DNA from: Xanthomonas bonasiae
GTDB lineage: Bacteria > Pseudomonadota > Gammaproteobacteria > Xanthomonadales > Xanthomonadaceae
Direction of reading: 5' to 3'
Assembly: GCF_017163705.1 (NCBI RefSeq)
Contig: NZ_JAFIWB010000007.1
Span: forward strand, 124,001-188,000
DNA length: 64,000 bases
The translations under genes were made by a program, and so were the position numbers. The notes under the pieces are model-generated. The model did not search any database. It was not told the origin of the DNA and was given only the letters and a program-made list of their open reading frames with translations. This document shows, in pieces, positions 8,463 through 16,191 of the stretch; position 1 is the first letter of the stretch; each line of letters opens with the position of its first letter.

Positions 8463-8603
8463 CGTGGCGAAGCGACCGCGCTAGGCACCGTCCACGAGCG
8501 CGCGCCGCCGCCCCAGGCCGATCCATCTGCCGCACTGGGCCGTCCCCACCGGTGCTAATGTCCCGCGCTTGACTCACCCCAATCCAGATCCCGGAGCCCC
8601 GCC

Positions 8604-10541
8604 ATGCCCGCCGCTATCCTTCCCGTCCCCCGCCGCGCGTGCTTGGCGCTGGCCCTGGGCCTTTCCCTGGCGCTGGCTGGTGCGGCGGGCGCGCAGACCG
8701 TACGCACGCCGGATGTGCCGCCGCCGCAGGACACGCCGTATCCGGGCAGCATCGCGCTGCAGGTGGATGCCGGCGACGTGCGCCAGGGCATCTACCGGGT
8801 GCGCGAGACCATTCCGGTCGCGGCCGGGCGGCTGACGCTGCAGTATCCGCAGTGGATCCCCGGCGACCATTCGCCGAGCGGGCCGGTGGCGATGCTGGCC
8901 GGGCTGACGCTCACCGCCAACGGCGCGCCGCTGGCGTGGCGCCGCGACACCTTCGATGTCTACACCTTCCACGTGGACGTGCCGCAGGGCGTGTCCGCGA
9001 TCGAGGCCAGCTTCCAGTACCTGTCGCCGCGCGACGACGGCTTCGAGATGACCGACAGGATGCTGCAGCTGGAATGGAACAAGCTGGCGTTGTATCCGGC
9101 GGGACACTACACGCACGGCATCCGCGTGGTGCCCAGCGTGACCCTGCCGGCAGGCTGGCAGTTCGGCACGGCGCTGGAGACCGCCACGCAGTCCGGCGCC
9201 ACCACCACGTTCAAGCCGGTCGATTTCGAAACCCTGGTCGATTCGCCGATCTACGCCGGCCGCTATTTCAAGCGCGCGGACCTGACCCCGCCGGGCAGCG
9301 CGCCGGTGCATCTGGATGTCATTGCCGATACGCCGGCATCGCTGGAGATCACGCCCGCGCAGTTGCAGGCGCACCGCAACCTGGCCGTGCAGGCGCTCAA
9401 GCTGTTCGGCTCGCATCACTACGACCACTACGACTTCCTGTTCTCGCTGTCCGACGTGCTGGGCGGCAACGGCCTGGAGCACCACCAGTCCAGCGAGAAC
9501 GGGCTGGAGGCGGACTACTTCAGCGCCTGGGCCGACAACGCGCCCGACCGCGATCTGCTGGCGCACGAGTACACCCACTCCTGGAACGGCAAGTTCCGCC
9601 GTCCGGCCGATCTGTGGACGCCCACCTTCAATGTGCCGATGGGCGACTCGCTGCTGTGGGTCTACGAAGGGCAGACCCAGTACTGGGGCTATGTGCTCAC
9701 CGCGCGCGCCGGGATGTGGACGCCGGAACAGTTCCGTGATGCGCTGGCGATGACCGCGGCCAACTACGACCGCAATCGCGAGGGCTTCCAATGGCGTTCG
9801 CTGGAAGACACCACCAACGATCCCACCGCCGCGCATCGCGCGCCGCTGCCCTACCGCAGCTGGCAGATGAGCGAGGACTACTACAGCGGCGGGCAGATGC
9901 TGTGGCTGGCGGTGGATGCCAAGCTGCGCGCGCTCAGCCACGGCCGCAAGTCGCTGGACGATTTCGCCAAGGCCTTCTTCGGCGTGGACGACGGCAGCCA
10001 CGCGGTCAGGACTTACACCTTCGACGACGTGGTGGCCGCGCTCAATGGCGTGGCCGCGTTCGACTGGGCCGGCTACCTCGCCCCGCGCGTGGATGCGGTG
10101 AACCCGCCGCTGCTGGAAGGGCTGCAGGCCAGCGGCTGGAAACTGGTCTATACCGACCAGCCGAGCGCGTTCGAGAAGCAGTACGACAGCCGCCACCAGT
10201 CGGCGCGCCACCGCTACAACTTCGCCTGGTCGCTGGGCCTGGTGATGAACGACGATGCCAGCATCAACGACGTGGTGTGGGACGGCCCCGCGTTCAAGGC
10301 CGGCGTCAGCACCGGCGCCACGGTGCTGGCGGTCAATGGCCAGGACTACACGCGCGAGGTACTCAAGCAGGCCATCGCCGACGCCAAGGGCGGCACCGCG
10401 CCGATCGTGCTGACGCTGAAGTTCCAGGGCGGCGTGCGCAGCGTGGAGGTGAACTACCACGACGGCCTGCAGTACCCGCACCTGGTGCGGGTGGACGGCA
10501 CGCCGGACAGCTTGAGCCAGGTCATCGCCGCGCGACGCTGA
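8604..10541 (+). CDS. M61-family metallopeptidase with PDZ domain, exported
   Basis: This 645-residue protein has a signal peptide (LALALGLSLALAGAAGAQ), an N-terminal M61 beta domain, the zinc motif HEYTH at residues 321-325 and a downstream Glu in WVYEGQTQYWG (E355), which is the gluzincin arrangement. A C-terminal PDZ-like domain spans about residues 540-620 (VVWDGPAFKAGVSTGATVLA). Family members are glycyl or broader aminopeptidases in the periplasm or outside the cell. The start is the ATG at 8604 with CCGGAG upstream. All catalytic residues appear present, so it should be active. It appears to be a single-gene unit. Confidence 0.93.
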   Translation: MPAAILPVPRRACLALALGLSLALAGAAGAQTVRTPDVPPPQDTPYPGSIALQVDAGDVRQGIYRVRETIPVAAGRLTLQYPQWIPGDHSPSGPVAMLAGLTLTANGAPLAWRRDTFDVYTFHVDVPQGVSAIEASFQYLSPRDDGFEMTDRMLQLEWNKLALYPAGHYTHGIRVVPSVTLPAGWQFGTALETATQSGATTTFKPVDFETLVDSPIYAGRYFKRADLTPPGSAPVHLDVIADTPASLEITPAQLQAHRNLAVQALKLFGSHHYDHYDFLFSLSDVLGGNGLEHHQSSENGLEADYFSAWADNAPDRDLLAHEYTHSWNGKFRRPADLWTPTFNVPMGDSLLWVYEGQTQYWGYVLTARAGMWTPEQFRDALAMTAANYDRNREGFQWRSLEDTTNDPTAAHRAPLPYRSWQMSEDYYSGGQMLWLAVDAKLRALSHGRKSLDDFAKAFFGVDDGSHAVRTYTFDDVVAALNGVAAFDWAGYLAPRVDAVNPPLLEGLQASGWKLVYTDQPSAFEKQYDSRHQSARHRYNFAWSLGLVMNDDASINDVVWDGPAFKAGVSTGATVLAVNGQDYTREVLKQAIADAKGGTAPIVLTLKFQGGVRSVEVNYHDGLQYPHLVRVDGTPDSLSQVIAARR

Positions 10542-10914
10542 CGCGACGGGCGGCCGGGTCCGTACCGGCCGCCACTGCGCGGGCAGGCCACGCGAGGGCA
10601 AACGGGCCTGGCGCCGCCATTGGGAAGCGCCGCGCATCGGGCACCCCGGCGCGGACGCGGTCCATGCCGCCTCCCGGTCCACCGCCAGCCGGGGTGGCCG
10701 GATCGTCGCCGGCCAAGGCGGCGCGGCGCTGGTCGCAGCGCGAGCGCGGCTGCCTTTCCCGCGAAAAACTGTGGCAGAATTCTCACAATAAGCGTGCTGG
10801 GGAGCACGGAGACGCCTCGGACTATGGTGGTTTCTGCGCCATTGCCGCCTGGCGACCGCCGCACTTCGATGCCCTGCCGAGTTCAGCGCGCGCCCCTCCG
10901 GATCTGGTGAGCAC
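10542..10914. other. Non-coding gap of 373 bases
   Basis: Several frames are open here but none shows a protein-like sequence. A locally AT-richer segment (about 10765-10795, with GAATTCTCACAATAAG) could hold the promoter of the downstream lipoprotein gene. No REP or clear terminator hairpin was seen. Confidence 0.4.
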
Positions 10915-11349
10915 ATGGACTTCCGCACTTCGTTCGACCTGGCCTCGCCGCGCATGAAGCTCGTCCGCCGCGGCGTCCTGCTGGTGCTGGCGGCGCTGGC
11001 GTTGAGCGGCTGCCAGCCGCGCCAGACCGGCATGTTCTCCACCCTGGAACTGGACAAGGACGGCCTGCTGTACGGCTACGAGATCTTCATCGTCAAGGCC
11101 GATCGCGACGCGGGCGCGGGCCAGGACTACTACGCGATCGTGCAGTGCGCCGACGGCAAGGCCGGGCCGCCGGCGATCGGCCAGGTGACGATGACCGCCG
11201 ATCAGGTGCGCATCGCGCTGCCGTCGCACGCGACGCCGGGCTGCCCCTCCTCCACCTTCGTCGGCACGGTGGGGTTCAAGGAACTGGCCGGGCATTTCGC
11301 CGGCGGCGAGCAACTGGCGCTGGCCCGCAAGTACAGCTTCTGGGAATGA
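10915..11349 (+). CDS. Putative lipoprotein of unknown function
   Basis: This 144-residue protein has a lipobox (LALSGC) after a hydrophobic segment (RRGVLLVLAALALSGC), so it should be processed by signal peptidase II and anchored in a membrane of the envelope. The mature domain (about 110 residues) begins QPRQTGMFSTLELDKDGLLY and is not recognised. Two starts are possible. The ATG at 10915 has GGTGAG at a good distance, while the ATG at 10954 (MKLVRRG) gives a more usual signal-peptide length. I kept the first on ribosome-binding-site grounds. Confidence 0.65.
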   Translation: MDFRTSFDLASPRMKLVRRGVLLVLAALALSGCQPRQTGMFSTLELDKDGLLYGYEIFIVKADRDAGAGQDYYAIVQCADGKAGPPAIGQVTMTADQVRIALPSHATPGCPSSTFVGTVGFKELAGHFAGGEQLALARKYSFWE

Positions 11350-11538
11350 ACGCCCTCGCCTGACCCCGGCCGTGCTTGTTGGAAGACGGGCGGCAATGCT
11401 AGCGTCGCAGCGCACGCCTCCACAGGACGACTCCATGAACGCCCAGGGAGTACGCCCGTTCCGATGGACGCAGCGTGCTGCCGCCGAGTCGCCGTTGGCG
11501 TGTTGTCCATTGCAGCCGGAACATTCCTGGGAGGTCGC

Positions 11539-12036
11539 ATGAAGATGCTGTGTGCCGTCGTGTTGGCGGCGGTCTTGATACCGGGCGCGTCCGCGCATGC
11601 CGATTCGCCGAAGTCCTCGCCCTTGCTCGGCAGCTGGGCCGTGGACGTGTCACGGTTGCCGAAGCCGCCGCAGGAACGGCCGCAGAGCGTCACCCTGACG
11701 TTCGGCGAAGCCGGCGGCGGCAAGTGGGCCGCCAAGGTCGACATTGTCGAACAAGGCGGCGGGAAGATGCATGCCGAAGGCGTCGCCGCCCTCGATGGCC
11801 GGGCCACGCCGGTGAAGAACAATTTCGAAGCGGACACCTTCGCCCTGCAGCGGCCTGCGCCCAACGTGCTGGTGATGATGCTGGCCAAGGATAGAAGCGT
11901 GGCCTCGACCCGGATCTACACCGTCGCCGCGGATGGCCGTTCGATGACCGAAACCGTCGCCGCGTTCGCGCCCGACGGCAGCCCGACGATGCGCACCAAC
12001 TATTTCACCCGCGTCCCGTCGCCACCACGCCGCTGA
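11539..12036 (+). CDS. Exported protein of unknown function
   Basis: This 165-residue protein starts MKMLCAVVLAAVLIPGASAH, a clear signal peptide probably cut after AHA. The mature part carries SPLLGSWAVDVSRLP and regular beta-type spacing, as in lipocalin-like or DUF-type small periplasmic proteins, but I cannot assign a family. The ATG at 11539 has a strong GGGAGG site; an upstream in-frame ATG at 11464 lacks one and would bury the signal peptide. It is followed after 109 bases by the VOC gene on the same strand. Confidence 0.68.
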   Translation: MKMLCAVVLAAVLIPGASAHADSPKSSPLLGSWAVDVSRLPKPPQERPQSVTLTFGEAGGGKWAAKVDIVEQGGGKMHAEGVAALDGRATPVKNNFEADTFALQRPAPNVLVMMLAKDRSVASTRIYTVAADGRSMTETVAAFAPDGSPTMRTNYFTRVPSPPRR

Positions 12037-12145
12037 GTCCGGCGGCATTCGACGAGCCGGCATCGCGTCGCGGCGCACGTTCGTCCACTCTGCTCGAAGG
12101 CGCAGGCCATGCGCCTTCGCCACCCACCCGTTCCCGGAGGTTGCA

Positions 12146-12532
12146 ATGAAGCGAGTCACCGGCATTGGCGGCATCTTCTTCAAGGCCAACGACGCGGCGG
12201 CGTTGCAGGCCTGGTACAAGCGGCATCTGGGCATCGACGTGCAGGCGTGGGGCGGCACGGCGTTTCCCTGGACCGACGCTGCCGGCACGCCGGTCGCCGG
12301 CAGCACCATCTGGTCGATCGGCGCGGCGCAGGGCGATCAGTTCGCGCCCAGCACGGCGCCTTTCATGATCAATTACCGGGTGGACGACCTGCAGGCGCTG
12401 GTCGCGGCATTGCGCGAGGAAGGCTGCAACGTGCTCGACCGGGTGGACGAGTCCGAATACGGGAAGTTCGCCTGGGTCATCGATCCGGAAGGCAACAAGG
12501 TGGAACTCTGGCAACCGCCTGCGGGGCAGTGA
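12146..12532 (+). CDS. VOC-superfamily (glyoxalase/dioxygenase-fold) protein
   Basis: This 128-residue protein has the two-module betaalphabetabetabeta layout of the vicinal oxygen chelate fold. The first half is IFFKANDAAALQAWYKRHLG and the second ends in FAWVIDPEGNKVELWQPP, where the terminal Glu is the usual metal ligand. The corresponding early ligand position is not a classical His/Gln, so a standard glyoxalase I role is not assured. The ATG at 12146 is preceded by GGAGG. Substrate unknown; could be an isomerase, a resistance protein or a non-catalytic binding protein. Confidence 0.82.
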   Translation: MKRVTGIGGIFFKANDAAALQAWYKRHLGIDVQAWGGTAFPWTDAAGTPVAGSTIWSIGAAQGDQFAPSTAPFMINYRVDDLQALVAALREEGCNVLDRVDESEYGKFAWVIDPEGNKVELWQPPAGQ

Positions 12533-12690
12533 GCCGCCAGGCGGCCTCGGCGGACGCCCGCTATTGCCTGCGGCCACGGTTGCAGGCGAAGCCGAGGCCA
12601 GGCGCCGCCGGCGTGTAACCGCGCCGCACTGCGAACAAGGACGACCCAGCGGCCTGCAACGGCGCTAAAGTAGCGGCCCGATTGCCGGAC

Positions 12691-13731
12691 ATGCCCTCCG
12701 TGACGCCCAAGTTCTGGCTGCTGCAAGCGTTCGGCTGGTCGCTGTTCCTGTCGATCGCCTACGCCGCCCGCCCGAGCGAAGCCGCGGTCGCCGACGGGCT
12801 GCAGTTCATGGCGATGTGCGCATTGAGTGCGGCCGGGCTGGCGGGAAGCCTGGTGTTGCGCTGGATCTACCGGCGGTTGCAGGCCGATGGCTATGGCGAC
12901 GTGCGTTGGCTGGGCATCCTGTTTGCCGCAAGCGTGCTGGCGGCCGTGGCGATCGACCTGCTGTTCCACGCCGCGCTGTCCCTGGGCGCAGGCCTGGCCC
13001 CGGCCCTGGCGGCGCTGCGGGAAGCGCAGCCGGCGATGTCGCGCGCGCCGCTGCTGGCCGTGGCCTATATCGCCTGGAGCCTGCTGTACCTGGCCATCAG
13101 CCGACAGACCCGGCTGCAGCAGGCGGCCCGCACCCAACGCGATCTGCAACTGGCGTTGAAGGACGCGCAATTGCAGCGCCTGCTGGGCCAGCTCAGCCCG
13201 CATTTCACCTTCAATACGCTCAACAACATCCGCGCGTTGATCCTCAAGGATCCGGAGGCCGCGCGCGAGCAACTGACGCGCTTTGCCGCCACGCTGCGCT
13301 ACCAGTTCTCCGGCGGCGACGAGGCGCTGGTGTCGGTGCGCGAAGAGCTTGAGGTGGTGCGCGACTACCTGGGCCTGGTCGGCCTGCAGCTGGGCGCGCG
13401 GCTGCGCTACCAGGAACGAGTGGACCCGCAAGCGCTGGCGATGCGCGTCCCGCGCTTCTGCCTGCAGCTACTGGTGGAGAATGCGATCAAGCATGGCCTG
13501 GGGCCGAGCAGCAGCGGCGGCGAACTGCTGGTCTGCGTGGCCATGCAGCGCGGCGGCCTGCACCTGGAGGTGCGCAATACCGGCCGGCTGCGCAGCGACG
13601 ACGGGCAAGGCACCGGCTTGAACAACCTGCGCCAGCGCCTGCTGCTGTCGTTCGGGCCCGGCGCCGGCTTGCGCCTGGTCCAGGAAGAGGAGTGCGTGGT
13701 GGCCAGCGTGTGGATAGGAGCGGCGGCGTGA
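12691..13731 (+). CDS. LytS-type membrane sensor histidine kinase
   Basis: This 346-residue protein has four N-terminal membrane segments (residues about 8-150) and then a His_kinase domain of the LytS/YehU type. The phospho-acceptor His is in QLSPHFTFNTLNNIRAL, and the ATP-binding part includes LVENAIKHGLG and GTGLNNLRQRL. It would phosphorylate the adjacent LytTR regulator. The start is the ATG at 12691; a TTG at 12682 is an alternative. The stop overlaps the GTG start of the regulator (GTGA), so the pair is translationally coupled. The signal sensed is unknown; there is no extracytoplasmic domain, so the membrane segments themselves may be the sensor. Confidence 0.92.
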   Translation: MPSVTPKFWLLQAFGWSLFLSIAYAARPSEAAVADGLQFMAMCALSAAGLAGSLVLRWIYRRLQADGYGDVRWLGILFAASVLAAVAIDLLFHAALSLGAGLAPALAALREAQPAMSRAPLLAVAYIAWSLLYLAISRQTRLQQAARTQRDLQLALKDAQLQRLLGQLSPHFTFNTLNNIRALILKDPEAAREQLTRFAATLRYQFSGGDEALVSVREELEVVRDYLGLVGLQLGARLRYQERVDPQALAMRVPRFCLQLLVENAIKHGLGPSSSGGELLVCVAMQRGGLHLEVRNTGRLRSDDGQGTGLNNLRQRLLLSFGPGAGLRLVQEEECVVASVWIGAAA

Positions 13732-14432
13732 TCGAAGCGGTGATCGTGGAGGATTCGGAACTGGCCCGTTTCGAGTTGCAGCATCAACTCAAGGCCTATC
13801 CGCAGGTGAGCGTGGTCGGCCACGCGGCCGACGTGGAGGCGGCGGTCGCGCTGATCGAAGCGGTCGCGCCCGATGTGGTGTTCCTGGATATCGACCTGCC
13901 CGGCGGCAATGCCTTCGACGTGCTCGAACGCCTGGCGCAGGTGCCGCGCATCGTCTTCACCACCGCCTTCGATGCCTATGCGCTGAAGGCCTTCGCGTTC
14001 AACACCGTGGACTACCTGCTCAAGCCGATCGAACCGCAGCGGCTCGCGCAGGCGATCCAGAAGCTGTCCGAGTCGATGCCGGCGAGCCCGGCGCGGCGTT
14101 CGATGGACAGCGCCATCTTCATCAAGGACGGCGAGCACTGCTTCCTGGTCAAGCCGCGCGACGTACGGGTCATCGAGGCGGTCGGGAACTACAGCCGCGT
14201 CCACTTCCAGCAGCATGCGCCGCTGCTGTATCGCCCGCTCGGCGCGATCGAGGCGCAGCTGGCGCCGGAAAAGTTCTTCCGCGCCAGCCGCAAGTACATC
14301 GTCAATCTCGACTACGTGGAGCAGGTGGCGCCCTGGAGCAACGGCGGCCTGCTGCTCACGCTGCGCGGCGGGCTGGAGGTGGAGGTGTCGCGGCGGCAGA
14401 GTGCGCGCTTCAGGGAACTGTTGAGCCTGTAG
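13728..14432 (+). CDS. LytTR-family response regulator
   Basis: This 234-residue protein has a receiver domain (residues about 3-118) with the phospho-acceptor Asp in DVVFLDIDLPGGNAFD and the switch Thr and Lys in VFTTAFDAYAL and YLLKPIEP. A LytTR DNA-binding domain follows (about 135-232; VIEAVGNYSRVHF and RASRKYIVNLDYV). It starts with GTG at 13728, overlapping the kinase stop by four bases. LytTR regulators bind direct repeats upstream of envelope or virulence genes; targets here are unknown. Its 3' end overlaps the convergent hydrolase gene by 23 bases. Confidence 0.93.
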   Translation: MIEAVIVEDSELARFELQHQLKAYPQVSVVGHAADVEAAVALIEAVAPDVVFLDIDLPGGNAFDVLERLAQVPRIVFTTAFDAYALKAFAFNTVDYLLKPIEPQRLAQAIQKLSESMPASPARRSMDSAIFIKDGEHCFLVKPRDVRVIEAVGNYSRVHFQQHAPLLYRPLGAIEAQLAPEKFFRASRKYIVNLDYVEQVAPWSNGGLLLTLRGGLEVEVSRRQSARFRELLSL

Positions 14433-15795
14433 CCGCATCCGCCTCGCGCACGCCGCTGCTGTCGCCCAGCAGCCGGTCGTGCAAGGTCATCGTGGGCCGG
14501 CCATCGCGGTCCTGGTCGAAGCTCAACGCATCCAGTCCCCCGTCCAGATAGTAGCGGCCGTCCGCATGCGCCTGCAGCGGCAGCGCATCCTCGCCGTCGC
14601 GCTGCAGCTGCAGGCGGCCATCCACTTGCGCAAGCACGCGGACGCCGTCGGCGAAGCGGTATTGGCCGGTGCGGCCCGGCGGCAGCGCATGCGCCGGGTC
14701 CGTGCCGGCATACGGCCGCCCGGCCGCCATCGCCGCCAGGCGCACGGCCAGCGAGGTGGGATCCAGGAACTCGGCATTGGTGAGCACCGCCACGAACACG
14801 TCCGGCTCGTCGACGCGCACCACATAGCTGTTGAAGCCGTTGATGAAGCCGCCGTGCTCCACGTCCGGCAATCCGTTCGCCTGGCCGATGATCCAGCCGA
14901 ACCCGTAGGGCGACAGGGTGCCGTCGGCGAGCCTGGTCTTGGCCATGGCCTGGGCGAGCACTGCGGCCGGCAGCAGCGTGGCATCGCGCAGCGCGCGGTG
15001 CCAGATCGCCAGGTCGTCCACGCTGCTGATCAGGCCGCCGGCGCCCTGCGGCTGCGACATGCCGATGAAGTCCGCGTTCTGCAGCGTCTGCCCGGCACGG
15101 CGGTAGCCATGGGCGCGGTGCGGGATCAGCGCCAGGTGATCGTCGTAACGCGTGTGGGTCATGCCCAGCGGCTGGAAGATCGCCTGCTGCATATAGGCCG
15201 CGTAGGGCTGGCCGGCGAGGCGTTCGATCAGATGGGTCAGTACGATGTAGTTGGAATTGCTGTAGCGGAACCGCGTGCCCGGCGCGAACTCCAGCGGCAG
15301 GTCCTGGAAGTACCCGATCAGGCGCATGGCATCGGTGTCCTCGCGGCGCGCGGCGCGCGAGGCGGGGATGCTGCTGACGTTCTTGATGCCCGAGGTATGC
15401 GTCAGCAGCTGGCGGACCGTCACGTTCGCCAACGGGCCGTGCAATGCCGGATCCAGCGACAGCAGCGTCGCCTCCAGGTCCAGCTTGCCGGCCTGGACCA
15501 GTTGCAGCACCGCCACCGCCGTGAACTGCTTGGTGACCGATGCCAGGCGCAGCGCCGATTCCGGCTGCATCGGCACGCCGTTCTCCATATCGGACATGCC
15601 ATAGGCCTGGCGCAGCAGCACCCGATCGCCGCGGGTCACCAGCACCACGCCACCCGGCCCGGCGTCCTTGAAGAAGTCCGTGGCCGCCTGGGCCAGGCCC
15701 GCCTCCGCTGGGGCCGCGACCGCCCCCGTCGCGGCATGCGCGGTGCCGGCCATGGCCAGCACCGCTGCCAGCAACCACTTCAAACGATGTGTCAT
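14410..15795 (-). CDS. Exported serine hydrolase, beta-lactamase/DD-peptidase (AmpC/EstB) fold
   Basis: This 461-residue protein has a signal peptide (LKWLLAAVLAMAGTAHA) and all three motifs of the class C/esterase fold: SVTK at residues 86-89, YSN at 178-180 and HGG at 314-316. A C-terminal extension of about 90 residues (from VRVLAQVDGRLQLQ) resembles the DUF3471-type beta domain seen in many such esterases. Members act in the periplasm as DD-peptidases, esterases or D-amino acid hydrolases; true beta-lactamase activity is less likely. The start at 15795 was chosen to place the signal peptide at the terminus. The gene is convergent with and slightly overlaps the LytTR regulator. Confidence 0.9.
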   Translation of the reverse strand: MTHRLKWLLAAVLAMAGTAHAATGAVAAPAEAGLAQAATDFFKDAGPGGVVLVTRGDRVLLRQAYGMSDMENGVPMQPESALRLASVTKQFTAVAVLQLVQAGKLDLEATLLSLDPALHGPLANVTVRQLLTHTSGIKNVSSIPASRAARREDTDAMRLIGYFQDLPLEFAPGTRFRYSNSNYIVLTHLIERLAGQPYAAYMQQAIFQPLGMTHTRYDDHLALIPHRAHGYRRAGQTLQNADFIGMSQPQGAGGLISSVDDLAIWHRALRDATLLPAAVLAQAMAKTRLADGTLSPYGFGWIIGQANGLPDVEHGGFINGFNSYVVRVDEPDVFVAVLTNAEFLDPTSLAVRLAAMAAGRPYAGTDPAHALPPGRTGQYRFADGVRVLAQVDGRLQLQRDGEDALPLQAHADGRYYLDGGLDALSFDQDRDGRPTMTLHDRLLGDSSGVREADAATGSTVP

Positions 15796-16191
15796 GCGCC
15801 TTCCCCTTGGTGATGTAGGGCAAGGCTGGCGCGCGCGGGCGCCGCACTCCAGCGACCTATGACGGACGGGCGGCACGCCGCGTGAGCGGTCGTCGGCACG
15901 GATGAGTGGAGCGGCGGGCACGGGATCTGCGCGCCAACCGCGGCCAGTGCAGCGCCGGCTGTCGGCGGGACCTGCGCATGCGCCAGCGGGGAACGCCGCC
16001 GCCGCCGCGCAGCGCCTGCGTACCCTCAAGGCCACTCGCCAGGCGCCGCTCCAAGCGGCTCGACGGCGAAGAGCGGACCAGGGCGTGTGGTCGATTCCCG
16101 AGCAAGCCGCTCGGGAATGGATGCGACGGCCTGGGACCTGCTAATGCGATCGGGACCCGGCATCGTGGCCTATCCCGATCGCGTCGATGGC
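15796..16191. other. Non-coding gap of 396 bases with two hairpins downstream of uvrD
   Basis: No supported gene. Near the uvrD end there are two inverted repeats: ATTCCCGAGC/GCTCGGGAAT (16095-16104 and 16110-16119, 5-base loop) and GCGATCGGGA/TCCCGATCGC (16146-16155 and 16173-16182). They follow the uvrD stop on the minus strand and probably form its 3' end; neither has a clear U-tract. The promoter of the hydrolase gene should lie near 15800-15900. Confidence 0.5.

Noticed and set aside
8463-8603. Possible small gene upstream of the M61 peptidase
   Set aside because: No reading frame of plausible length or ribosome-binding site.
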